Assembly (NCBI GenBank): GCA_001724025.1
Contig: MEDJ01000004.1
Span: 183,486-230,298, forward strand
Source: Acidobacteria bacterium SCN 69-37
GTDB taxonomy: Bacteria; Acidobacteriota; Vicinamibacteria; Vicinamibacterales; SCN-69-37
Length of the DNA: 46,813 nucleotides
Reading direction: 5' to 3'
The notes under the pieces were generated by a model, which had not been told where the DNA came from, searched no databases, and worked only from the letters and a program-made list of their open reading frames with translations. Shown here piece by piece: positions 23,210 through 31,534 of this stretch. Within the stretch, counting starts at the first letter, position 1. Every line of letters begins with the position of its first letter. Position numbers and translations under genes: made by a program.

Positions 23210-25619
23210 CACCGAGTTCCCGCGTGTCGTCGCCCATGCCACTGTCGCGGGGTACGAAAACGGGTGCGCGCAGCGTCAGGTGAGTGACGCCGCGGACCAG
23301 ACGATCGATGACTGGTGTGGTGAGCTGGAACGCCACCTCGGCGAAGTGTCCCGGAAGTGACGGCGCCGTCCCGATGACGAGGTCGTCGAGCAGGAACGTG
23401 GCCGTGACCGGTGCATGATCCGCTGGTCGCGGTGCGGCAATCCGCGCGACCAGGCGCGCGTGCGCCACTGGCTCGATCTGCGGCAGGAGGATGTCGGCCC
23501 GGCCGCCGGTCCATCGTACCGCGGCCTCGCCCGCCAGTTCAGGACCGTAGAAGCCGTCACCCCGCCAGTTGAAGTCGTCGAATCCGACGTCGATCGTCAC
23601 GGGCAACGCGCGCGGCCGCGCGGGAACGACGTCGTACTGTTCGATTCGCACGCCCGGAGAGCGCGTGTAGCGGGGTGCGATCCCTCGCGACAGCCGGATG
23701 TCCTGCCAGGCCATCAGCACGTGATCCCTCGGAATCAAATCACGACGGGCGAAGTCGCTCCGCTTCAGGGCCCCGGGTGCGTCGTCGGGCGAGATGGCGA
23801 GCGTGAGCGAACGTCCTGACGCGTCGAGCGCGTCCGCGAACCGCTCGATGGCCCCGCGTGTGTCCGGCGAGTGACGGAGCCAGACGACGGGCCGACCGAA
23901 GGTGAAGTGCAGCGTGAGTCCGAAGTGACTCGGCGTGGTGGCGTCGGTGATGAGCACCGAATTGTCGGGCAGCGACCCGGCGATGCGAGCCATCCGATCG
24001 CGAACACCGGCCATCGGCGTCATGGTGACGAGCGCCTGGCTGGCGCGAGCGGACGTCACGACCAGGAACGCGGCGAGCACGCCGGCACTCCAGCGCCACG
24101 GCGCGTGCTGGCGCCAGAGGACGGCGACCGCGTGCCCGACGAGGACGAAGCCCAGCGGCAGCACGATGGGCACGAAGCGTCGCCACTCGAGCGGATACCA
24201 CGATCCTGCCCTCGGCGCCTCGACGTACACGACGGCCGACAGGACGAAGAGTGCGACAACGAGCACGGCCTCGGGGGAACGGTCATCGCCCAGGGCGAGC
24301 CACGCCGCGCCGCACGTCATGGCCATCAGTCCGAACGGCGTGAGGAGCACAGAGGCGGAGCCGGACCAGAGTTGAGGCCACGACCTGACGATCGCGGCAA
24401 GGAGGATCAGGGCGAGGAACCCTCGTACGTGTGCAACGCGGTCCATTGTGTGGCGCAGCCGCCAGGCAAGCCAGATGGTCGTTGCGCCGATGACCATCGC
24501 AGCCGGGAGCAGCATCGTCGTGCGGCCGATCCACCAGTCAGTCGCGAAAACGACTCGAAGAATGCGCTCGGTGTACGGCGCGGCCGTGATGCCGGCATGA
24601 AGCAGTGCCTGGGACGTGAACACGCCGAACGCCGCGGCCAGCCACGTGGTGGCCGGCGTCCATTCCCGCCGGCACGCGACCACGATCAGGTATCCGACGA
24701 TGAGTGGCGATACGAGGATCAGTACTTCGAGCCGCGCGCACGCCGCGAGACCGAAGGCGGCGCCGCCCAGCGATGCCGCCAGCCGCGATCCGTCCTGGGC
24801 CGCGCGCAGCGTGAAGAACAGACCGGAGACGAGCAGGCACGCGGTCAGTGCCTCGGACGACGGGAACCTGGCGAACCAGATGTGCGCGAAGTTCAGCGTC
24901 AACAGGACGACAGCCGTGGTGGCGGCCACCGGCGACGACAAGCGTGCGGCGACCAGCCAGACTGCCGCGATGGTGAGCATGGCCGCGAACGGCAGCACGA
25001 GCAGGCCGCCGGTCGGCGAGCCCGTGAGGACGGAGAAGCCCGCAAGTGTTGCCGGCAGCAGGTGAAAGAAGCCCGGCTGGAGGTGCGTGCCATCGGCGCC
25101 GATCTGGATGCCGCCGGGGAAATAGTTGAGCAGGTGCGGCGCCATCGTGTCGCGTTCGAAGAGCGCCTCGCGGGCCGTGTCGTCCATCCCGGTGAGCAGC
25201 GGATCGAGGACCCGGGCACCGCCACGCTGCTCGATGATCGCGGCGATGTTGAGGTACACCGAGGCGTCGCTGCCGTCGATGACGTAGTCGATCGGCCTGG
25301 CGACGACTGCCGTCGCGACGAGACAGATCGAGAGCACGGCGCCGTGCCACACCGCGATGGAACCGTCGGCGCGCGACGCGGTGCGTTCGCGCCAGATCCA
25401 CCATGTCCCGGCCGCAAAGAGGGGCGCGGCCGTGGCGAGCCATCGCCGCGGCGTGAACAGACCGAGTTCGGCCAGCGAGAACGCACACCATGCCGTGACC
25501 GCCAGGACGAGGAAGGCGGTGGCAAATGCACGCTCCGCGCCAGTGGGAGGGAACCGCCGCGCTGGGGACACGCGCGGATTATCGTTCAACTCGCTCCGCA
25601 CGCCGCGATCGATGTTCAA
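23175..25619 (-). CDS. GT-C-like multi-spanning membrane glycosyltransferase
   Basis: An 814-residue protein with about a dozen N-terminal membrane helices, then a soluble C-terminal part of about 290 residues. The first luminal loop carries an acidic pair (VIDGSDASVYLNIAAII), as in GT-C enzymes that take sugars from polyprenyl-phosphate donors, and FPSSEAL lies in a later loop. The C-terminal region (PNDNSVLITDAT-like and FGLTLHFTFGRPVVW) ends in a jelly-roll-like segment (RLVARIAAPRPADHAPVTATFLLDDLVIG). Specific activity unknown; glycan polymerisation or arabinofuranosyl-type transfer is possible from its place next to a flippase. It is convergent with the flippase, overlapping 35 bp. Confidence 0.68.
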   Translation of the reverse strand: MNIDRGVRSELNDNPRVSPARRFPPTGAERAFATAFLVLAVTAWCAFSLAELGLFTPRRWLATAAPLFAAGTWWIWRERTASRADGSIAVWHGAVLSICLVATAVVARPIDYVIDGSDASVYLNIAAIIEQRGGARVLDPLLTGMDDTAREALFERDTMAPHLLNYFPGGIQIGADGTHLQPGFFHLLPATLAGFSVLTGSPTGGLLVLPFAAMLTIAAVWLVAARLSSPVAATTAVVLLTLNFAHIWFARFPSSEALTACLLVSGLFFTLRAAQDGSRLAASLGGAAFGLAACARLEVLILVSPLIVGYLIVVACRREWTPATTWLAAAFGVFTSQALLHAGITAAPYTERILRVVFATDWWIGRTTMLLPAAMVIGATTIWLAWRLRHTMDRVAHVRGFLALILLAAIVRSWPQLWSGSASVLLTPFGLMAMTCGAAWLALGDDRSPEAVLVVALFVLSAVVYVEAPRAGSWYPLEWRRFVPIVLPLGFVLVGHAVAVLWRQHAPWRWSAGVLAAFLVVTSARASQALVTMTPMAGVRDRMARIAGSLPDNSVLITDATTPSHFGLTLHFTFGRPVVWLRHSPDTRGAIERFADALDASGRSLTLAISPDDAPGALKRSDFARRDLIPRDHVLMAWQDIRLSRGIAPRYTRSPGVRIEQYDVVPARPRALPVTIDVGFDDFNWRGDGFYGPELAGEAAVRWTGGRADILLPQIEPVAHARLVARIAAPRPADHAPVTATFLLDDLVIGTAPSLPGHFAEVAFQLTTPVIDRLVRGVTHLTLRAPVFVPRDSGMGDDTRELGVMVDWLHLDLP

Positions 25620-25787
25620 ACCGCGCGGGTCGGGGCGCTACCGCAGACGTTTCGACGGCAGGGCCCGTTGCCGCGGTCGTCCGCCAGACGCCCCAAGAGT
25701 GTCCAGACAGGATTGATTGCGTCGACCGAGATCGACGCTTTTCGATCTCGGTCAGAGGGGCAGTCGGCGTGGGCCATTTTCGCATAT

Positions 25788-25816
25788 ATCGTAAATGGTC
25801 CGGACCGTTTTACGAT
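25788..25816. promoter_or_regulatory. AT-rich dyad upstream of the decayed ATPase gene
   Basis: ATCGTAAA, then GGTCC-GGACC as a perfect central palindrome, then TTTACGAT, with one extra base on one side. It lies 17 bp before the ATG at 25834 in a pocket much lower in GC than its surroundings (25775-25830), so it probably is an operator/promoter for that gene. The rest of 25620-25833 shows no gene. Confidence 0.5.
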
Positions 25817-25833
25817 AGCCACGAGAATAGTCC

Positions 25834-27023
25834 ATGGCCGATCGGCTCCGCTTCTACGACAACGTGCTGCGCGATCACCTGGCCAGCCATCGGCAGATGG
25901 CCCTGGTGAGCGGCCCGCGTCAGGTTGGCAAGACGACCACGTGCCGAACGGACGGTACCGACTAGCTGAACTGGGACAATACCGACGATCGGCGTGTGAT
26001 CCTGCGTGGGCCGGCGGCCGTGGCGGCGCATCTCGGTCTCGAGCGGCTTCGCGAGACGTTGCCCATCGTCGTATTCGACGAACTTCACAAACACCTGCGG
26101 TGGAACGCGTTTCTGAAGGGGTTCTTCGACGTCTACGGTGATCGCGTTCGCGTCATCGTTACGGGCAATTCGCGTTTCGCCGTGGCGGTGACAGCCTCAT
26201 GGGCCGGTACCTCCTGTATCGGATGCATCCGTTCAGCGTTGGCGAGAGTCTGCGTGTCGACATCCCCGTCGATGTCATACGGCCTCCCTCGCCGCTGGCC
26301 GACGAAGAGTGGCAGGCGCTCTGGCAGCATGGCGGCTTCCCTGAGCCATTTCTCCGCCGCGACATCCGCTTCACCCGCCGCTGGCGCGCGCTTCGTCAGG
26401 ATCAGTTGACGCGCGAGGACATTCGGGAGGTGGTGCAGGTCCAGGGCCTGGCGGCGATGGACGTGCTCGCGCAGATCCTGGCGGAGCGGTCGTCATAGCA
26501 GCTCGTGTACTCGAATCTGGCGCAGGATATCGGCGTGGCGATCGATACCGTCCGCCGGTGGATTGGCGTGCTCGAGCACCTGCACTTCGGTATCCGCATC
26601 CGGCCGTGGTTCACCAACGTGACCAAGGCTCTCCGCAAGGAACCGAAGTGGTTCCTGCGCGATTGGTCTGGTGTGGACGATGAGGGCGCGCGCGCCGAGA
26701 CGTTCGTCGCGTGTCACCTGCTCAAGGCCGTGGACGCATGGACGGACCTTGGATTCGGACGCTTCGAGTTGCGCTACCTTCGCGACAAACTCAAGCGGGA
26801 AGTCGACTTTCTCATCGTGCGCGATCGCAAGCCGTGGTGCCTCGTCGAGGTGAAGACTCGTGAGACGTCCTTGTCCGATGCGCTGACCCATTTTCAGAAG
26901 GCCACGGGGGCCAGGCACGCGCTTCAAGTCGTGATGGACCTGCCGTACGTCGATGCCGACTGTTTCGTGCGCCCGGATCCGACGGTCGTGCCGGCGCGAA
27001 CGTTTCTGAGTCAACTCGTCTGA
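25834..27023 (+). pseudogene. Decayed DUF4143/AAA_14-type ATPase gene
   Basis: The reading frames together match the full family of about 390 residues. The N-terminus has MALVSGPRQVGKTTT (Walker A), then a TAG at 25963-25965 exactly where the family has Tyr in YLNWDN; the frame continues LNWDNTDDRR...PIVVFDELHKHLRWNAFLKG (Walker B) ...VIVTGNSR. A frameshift near 26176 moves the sequence to the frame of MGRYLLYRMHPFSVGE. A second TAG at 26496-26498 precedes QLVYSNLAQDIGVAIDTVRRWIGVLEHL and the DUF4143 nuclease-like end (REVDFLIVRDRKPWCLVEVKT). Two nonsense codons and one shift make it non-functional. Such genes are mobile and lineage-sporadic. Confidence 0.9.
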
Positions 27024-27072
27024 CGCGTGCCGGTGCTCACGTTCGGCGCCGGTTGCTGCCCGGCAATAAAAG

Positions 27073-27091
27073 TAATATTGTTTTCAAATTA
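27073..27091 (+). promoter_or_regulatory. Possible -10 box and imperfect dyad before the second padR
   Basis: TAATATTG (27073-27080) and CAAATTA (27085-27091) form an imperfect inverted repeat ending on the first base of the ATG. TAATAT is a good -10 box, which would leave a 5' leader of only about six bases. The stretch is very AT-rich compared with its surroundings. Confidence 0.4.
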
Positions 27092-27429
27092 TGTCGCCCA
27101 TCAGACCGCCGGAGCTCGGAGAGCTCGAACTGCTCGTGTCGCTGGCCGTGCTCAAGCTCGGAAGCGATGCCTATTCGCTGGCCATCGCCGATGAGATCGA
27201 GGCGACGACGGCCAGGAAGGTGTCGCGACCGGCGGTGCTGATCACCCTGCAGCGGCTCGAGGACAAGGGGCTGTTGACGTCGTGGTACAGCGACCCGACG
27301 CCCGTGCGCGGCGGCAAGGCGAAGCGGATTTTCGCGGCCAAGCCGCTCGGGAAGGCCGCGGTGAAGCAGGCGCTCGAGCGCATTCAGGCGATGTCGCGCG
27401 GGCTTGCGTCGATGCTGGAGGCGAAATGA
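27091..27429 (+). CDS. PadR-family transcriptional regulator (second copy)
   Basis: A 112-residue short PadR regulator: LGELELLVSLAVLKLGSDAYSLAIADEIEATTARKVSRPAVLITLQRLEDKGLLTSWYSDPTPVRGGKAKRIFAAKPLGKAAVKQAL. This is the winged helix-turn-helix with the LQRLEDKGLL recognition region and a basic wing (GGKAKR). It is only distantly similar to the PadR at 12549, so the two modules probably answer different signals. Its stop overlaps the ATG of the permease (ATGA at 27426), tying the regulator directly to the transporter. An AT-rich promoter or dyad sits immediately upstream. Confidence 0.92.
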   Translation: MSPIRPPELGELELLVSLAVLKLGSDAYSLAIADEIEATTARKVSRPAVLITLQRLEDKGLLTSWYSDPTPVRGGKAKRIFAAKPLGKAAVKQALERIQAMSRGLASMLEAK

Positions 27430-30062
27430 CGTCCCGCACGCCGCCCTCGCGTCTGGTGCAACGGTGCATTCGCGCACTCATGCCGAACGACGAAGCGGAC
27501 GCGGTTCTGGGAGATCTCAACGAGGACGCCGGCGTACGCACCGGCACGCCGTCTGCGGTCGGGCTCGAATGGCGCGCGTGGCGATACGTGCTCGCACTCA
27601 TACCCGCGGCCCTGCAGCGCGGCGGCCGCGTGTGCTGGCACGTGGTGCGCGACGCGGCCCGGGCACTGCGCGCGGCGCCAGGCGCGAGCGCGGGCATCGT
27701 CCTCATCCTTACGCTCGGGATCGCCGCAGCGACGGTCACGTTCTCGGTCGTCGACACCGTGGTGCTGCGGCCGCTGCCGTTCGAAGCAGCCCAGGAGCTG
27801 GCGGTCGTCGAGTTGCACCTCACCTCGAGTGAGTCGGCGTTTCAGTCGCGATCGCTCGGTCCGTACCACTACCTGACCCTTCGTGATCATCTGACAGCAC
27901 TCGAGTCGCTCGTCGCCGTCACGACGGTCAACGAGATCAAATTGAATGCCGGCGACGAGCCCGAGCGGCTCGAGAGCGTGCAGGCGACTGCCAGTCTGTT
28001 CGAGGCGCTTCGAGTCCGGGCGTTCATGGGCCAGACGTTCACGGCCGAGCACGAAGTCGAGGGCAATGACCGCGTCGCCGTCATCAGCCACGCATTCTGG
28101 CAGCGACGATTCGGCGGCGATCCGGGCATCGTCGGCCGGTCCGTCACGGTTACGAGACGGGCGACGTCCGGAGGCGCGGAGAGGGATGAGTCGCTGACCG
28201 TCCTCGGCGTCATGCCCCGTGGTTTCACCTATCCGATGGCGATGGTCCCGGCGCCGGACATCTGGACGCCGTACCTCATGACGCCGCAGGAACGGACAGG
28301 CGAGCGACGAGGTCAATACCTCCACGTGGTGGGCCGCCTTCGTCCGGGAGCGTCACTCGAACGTGCGCAGTTCGAGGCGCGATCGATCGCGGCATCCTGG
28401 GACGCCCGGGATCAGGAAGACGTTCGGACGCGGCAGTTTCACGTGGTGGCGTTGAAGGACACGCTCGTCGAGAGAGTTCGCGGCTGGATGCTGCTCGTGC
28501 TCGGGGCGGTGACGGTCGTGATGCTCATCGCGTGCGTGAACGTTGCGAATCTCCAACTCGTCCGCGCCACCCGCCGCACGCGTGAGTTGTCGATTCGCGC
28601 GTCGCTCGGCGCGACCCGCCGCCAGCTCATCGCGTCGCTGATCGCCGAGAGCCTGCTGCTGTCGCTCATCGCGGCCGTGTTGGCCATTGGCGCAGCGACC
28701 TGGGGCATTCAGATGGCCAAGGCCGGGTTGCCCGCGAATCTTGCACGCGTGACCGAGATCGGGCTCGATCTTCGCGTGCTGACGGCCACCATTTCGGCCG
28801 CGGTCATCACCGGGCTGCTGTTCGGCGTGGTGCCGGCCTGGCAGGCGTCGCGTGAAGATCTCGTCGGCCTGCTCAAGCAGGGCACGATGACGCTGGGTAT
28901 CGGCCGTCGCCGCTGGCGCTCGGTGTTCGTGATCGCCGAGGTGGCCTTCGTCAGTCTGTTGCTCGTCGGCGCCACGCTGATCATCTCCAGCTTCGTGCGC
29001 GTGACGACAGCCGATCTCGGGTTCGATCGATCGAACCTGCTGTTCGTCAGCGGTGAGACGGGTGTGGAGGCCGCCGACACGGTCGTAGCGGTCGAGCGGC
29101 TGCAGCATCTGCCCGGTGTGGCAGCGGTCGGAGCCATGGCCCTGGGATCGCCCCCGCTGGTTTCAGCGGGGTTCCGATCCGGAGGCGCGTCAGCGACAAC
29201 GATCAATCCCGCCGGTCGACCTCCGGGGCCCGAGGCTCTGATCGCCGAGATCCGCAGCGTCTCGTCGGGATACTTTGCGGCGGCGGGCATTCCGATTGTG
29301 TCCGGTCGGGTCTTCGACGACCGGATGCCGACCGGCGAGATCGCGATCGACGAGCGTATCGCGACGCAACTGTTCGGGGCAGACGAGGCTGTGGGGGCCG
29401 AGGTGATCACCGGCGACGGCAACACGCGTACCGTCGTCGCTGTCGTCCGTCACGTCCACCTGCGCGGCCCCGAGCAGACGTCAGGACCCCAGGTTTACGT
29501 GCCGGTGCGAATCGATCGTGGCCGCTTCGACCTCCTCATCCGCACGTCCGCACCACCCGCCACTGTCATCCCCGCGATCCGCGCGGCGTTTCCGTCGGCA
29601 GTGACGAGCGGCCCTGCCGCGATGCAGATCCGCCCGCTCGAGGACGCGTTCCGGAACATCACGGCCGATCGCCGGTTCAATGCGGGTCTCATGTCGATCT
29701 TCAGCGTGCTGGCGGTCGTCATCGGCGCGGCCGGGGTCTACGGCGTCCTGGCGTCGATCGTCGCGCAACAGACGCGCGAGATGGCCGTGCGCGTGGCGCT
29801 CGGCGCGACGACCGGGCGGATGGTGGCCGGCGTGATCGCGCAGGCCGGCCGCTATCTCGCCGCCGGGCTCGTCGTGGGACTGGCCGTGGCGTGGTGGGCG
29901 TCGCAGGGCCTGGCGTCGATCCTCTACGACATCCGCCCGACCGACGCGGGTGTGTATGCGACGGTCGCCGGCGTGATGATCACCGTCGGCGTGCTGGCCG
30001 CCTGCGTCCCCGCCTGGCGCGCCAGCCGCGTCGATCCGGTCGTGGCGCTGCGCGCGGAGTAG
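27426..30062 (+). CDS. ADOP-family duplicated orphan ABC permease (2)
   Basis: An 878-residue permease of the MacB/FtsX superfamily with the duplicated architecture. N-terminal cytoplasmic leader (LVQRCIRALMPNDEADAVLGDLNEDAG, matching the ADOP leader), first helix SAGIVLILTLGIAAATVTFSVV, first periplasmic MacB domain, FtsX half from MLLVLGAVTVVMLIACVNVANLQLVRATRRT, then helix WRSVFVIAEVAFVSLLLVGATLIIS, second periplasmic domain and FtsX half ending AWRASRVDPVVALRAE. No ATPase is encoded nearby. ATG at 27426 overlaps the PadR stop. Its own stop TAG (30060-30062) lies within a perfect 28-bp palindrome. The substrate is unknown; such permeases are thought to export peptides or antibiotics with a shared ATPase. 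Confidence 0.92.
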   Translation: MTSRTPPSRLVQRCIRALMPNDEADAVLGDLNEDAGVRTGTPSAVGLEWRAWRYVLALIPAALQRGGRVCWHVVRDAARALRAAPGASAGIVLILTLGIAAATVTFSVVDTVVLRPLPFEAAQELAVVELHLTSSESAFQSRSLGPYHYLTLRDHLTALESLVAVTTVNEIKLNAGDEPERLESVQATASLFEALRVRAFMGQTFTAEHEVEGNDRVAVISHAFWQRRFGGDPGIVGRSVTVTRRATSGGAERDESLTVLGVMPRGFTYPMAMVPAPDIWTPYLMTPQERTGERRGQYLHVVGRLRPGASLERAQFEARSIAASWDARDQEDVRTRQFHVVALKDTLVERVRGWMLLVLGAVTVVMLIACVNVANLQLVRATRRTRELSIRASLGATRRQLIASLIAESLLLSLIAAVLAIGAATWGIQMAKAGLPANLARVTEIGLDLRVLTATISAAVITGLLFGVVPAWQASREDLVGLLKQGTMTLGIGRRRWRSVFVIAEVAFVSLLLVGATLIISSFVRVTTADLGFDRSNLLFVSGETGVEAADTVVAVERLQHLPGVAAVGAMALGSPPLVSAGFRSGGASATTINPAGRPPGPEALIAEIRSVSSGYFAAAGIPIVSGRVFDDRMPTGEIAIDERIATQLFGADEAVGAEVITGDGNTRTVVAVVRHVHLRGPEQTSGPQVYVPVRIDRGRFDLLIRTSAPPATVIPAIRAAFPSAVTSGPAAMQIRPLEDAFRNITADRRFNAGLMSIFSVLAVVIGAAGVYGVLASIVAQQTREMAVRVALGATTGRMVAGVIAQAGRYLAAGLVVGLAVAWWASQGLASILYDIRPTDAGVYATVAGVMITVGVLAACVPAWRASRVDPVVALRAE

Positions 30063-30086
30063 GGGCGACGCATGCGTCGCCCCTAC
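30059..30086. repeat. 28-bp GGGGCGACGCATGCGTCGCCCC-type palindrome, copy 2
   Basis: A perfect 28-bp palindrome with arms GTAGGGGCGACGCA and TGCGTCGCCCCTAC. It contains the ADOP stop codon TAG (30060-30062). Copy 1 is at 12866-12893. As RNA it would form a very strong hairpin directly after the stop, so a terminator role is possible. Confidence 0.9.
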
Positions 30087-30146
30087 GTCATGCGCCCCCC
30101 TCACGTCCGGCCTCGTCGCGCCGATTACCGCGAGGACGACCGCCTG

Positions 30147-30875
30147 ATGGACAACCGCCGCAACTACTACCGGATCCTGCACGTCCAGCCCGATGCTCCG
30201 ACCGAGGTCATCCGGATGAGCTATCTCACGCTCATGCGGCGACTGAAGATGCACCCGGATCTCGGCGGCGATCATGCGCGGGCCGTGCTGATCAACGAGG
30301 CCTTCGCCACGCTCGTCGACCCCGCGCGGCGTGCGGCCTATGACAGGACGCTGGCGCGCGAGCGGGCGCTGCCCGGCTACCGGGCCGATCCCGCGCACAG
30401 GGACGCCGGCGGCCGCCACGCGGAATCGACGACGGGTGTCGTCGATCCGTATGCGTGCCCGTTCTGCGGGACCGCGTTCGCGCCGGCGGACATGGCGCGG
30501 CCCGACGCGCGTTGCAGTTTCTGCAATAGCCCGCTCTATCCGGCCTCGCACCACGCGCACGAGGTCTCGACACGTCGCGCCATCGAGCGGACGTCGCGGC
30601 AGATGCCGGTTCGCTTCTTCCTGTCCTGGCCGCAGCACCCGGGGTACGAGGCGATGACCGAGGACATCTCGCCCGTTGGCATGCGGCTGGTGTGTGCGCT
30701 CGATCTCGTGCCCAACGAGCGCATCAAGATCGACTGCGACCTCTGTGAGGCCGTGGCCGTGGTGCGTCACGCGCGCGCGGCCGGGCGCGACGCCGGCGCC
30801 TGGTCTGCCGGCATCGAATTCCTGACGCTCTGGATCCGCCCCGTACGCGGCGTCTTCGTCTCGACGCACGCCTGA
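30147..30875 (+). CDS. J-domain protein with zinc ribbon and PilZ-like domain
   Basis: A 242-residue multi-domain protein. Residues 1-70 are a DnaJ-type J domain with the HPD tripeptide at 36-38 (KMHPDLGGDHARAVLINEAFATLVDPARRAAYD). Residues 104-126 hold a two-CxxC zinc ribbon (CPFC, CSFC). Residues about 143-242 resemble PilZ: an Arg-rich start (RRAIERTSRQMPVRFF), the D-x-S-x-x-G motif at EDISPVGM (D173, S175, G178), and a final WSAGIEFL strand. PilZ domains bind cyclic di-GMP; the J domain recruits Hsp70. ATG at 30147 is chosen because the ATG at 30072 falls inside the repeat and yields arginine-rich non-family sequence. Confidence 0.78.
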   Translation: MDNRRNYYRILHVQPDAPTEVIRMSYLTLMRRLKMHPDLGGDHARAVLINEAFATLVDPARRAAYDRTLARERALPGYRADPAHRDAGGRHAESTTGVVDPYACPFCGTAFAPADMARPDARCSFCNSPLYPASHHAHEVSTRRAIERTSRQMPVRFFLSWPQHPGYEAMTEDISPVGMRLVCALDLVPNERIKIDCDLCEAVAVVRHARAAGRDAGAWSAGIEFLTLWIRPVRGVFVSTHA

Positions 30876-30891
30876 GGCGCGCCGTGGGCGA

Positions 30892-31179
30892 TCAGCCCGC
30901 CTGCACCAGCAGTTCCTGCTCGGCCTGGAGCCAGTCGCTCAGTTCGTCACCCTGGCCGTCGCGGCGCAGGTAGATTTCGTACGCGCGCACGCGGACTGCC
31001 TCGATCGAGATCAGTTCGGATCCCGCTGCGGCGAGCACGTCGACGGCCGGGATCGCCTTCTTCGCGGCTGTGCGGCGGGTGCGCGGGGCTGTCACCTTCT
31101 TCTCGGCAGGCGTCGCCTTGGCGGCGGTGGTGGACGAGGTCTTGCGGGAGGGGCGTGGGGTGGTCGATGAAGTCTTCAT
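30892..31179 (-). CDS. DUF2934 protein with a lysine/alanine-rich tail
   Basis: A 95-residue protein. The N-terminal half is basic and Ala/Thr/Lys-rich, histone-like (AAKATPAEKKVTAPRTRRTAAKK), and the C-terminal half matches DUF2934: VRVRAYEIYLRRDGQGDELSDWLQAEQEL, with the RAYEIYLRRG and DWLQAExEL motifs. DUF2934 proteins are common in Acidobacteria and some proteobacteria; their function is unknown, although the basic extension suggests nucleic-acid contact. A ribosome site (AGGAA) lies 6 bases before the ATG at 31179. It is convergent with the J-domain gene, 16 bp away. Confidence 0.82.
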   Translation of the reverse strand: MKTSSTTPRPSRKTSSTTAAKATPAEKKVTAPRTRRTAAKKAIPAVDVLAAAGSELISIEAVRVRAYEIYLRRDGQGDELSDWLQAEQELLVQAG

Positions 31180-31534
31180 TGGCGTTCCTGTGCAACAGTT
31201 GCCGTACCCGGACGGGGAAGGACGTCACGATGCTGTTCCGACCCGGGGGAAGGGGCGGTGATCGACGGTACGGATATCGAACGACGCGGTCGAGTTCCAC
31301 ACGAGATGTGGAGCATCCCTTCCTGACCGCGGGAGGTCGCCCGAAAAACGATGCGGGGGGACACCGGGTCCCGCGCACCATCGCGACGTCTACCAGTGTG
31401 CCACAGCGTGGTGACGGGAGTATCACGAGATCGTCTCGGGGATGTCGCAGAACGAGCGGGAACGGCAGGGTAGCCGGCTGGGAGACGACGGCCTATCATG
31501 CTCGTTCACCACCATCAGGAGCAGGAGCATGCCC
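31180..31534. other. Divergent intergenic region, no gene seen
   Basis: About 355 bp between the divergent DUF2934 and DUF1080 genes. I find no family sequence and no strong sigma-70 promoter, only the AGGAG ribosome site at 31523-31527 that serves the DUF1080 gene. It should contain both promoters. Confidence 0.5.

Noticed and set aside
30072..30146. N-terminal extension MRRPYVMRPP of the J-domain protein
   Set aside because: Derived from the palindromic repeat and arginine-rich intergenic DNA; the J domain starts at 30147.
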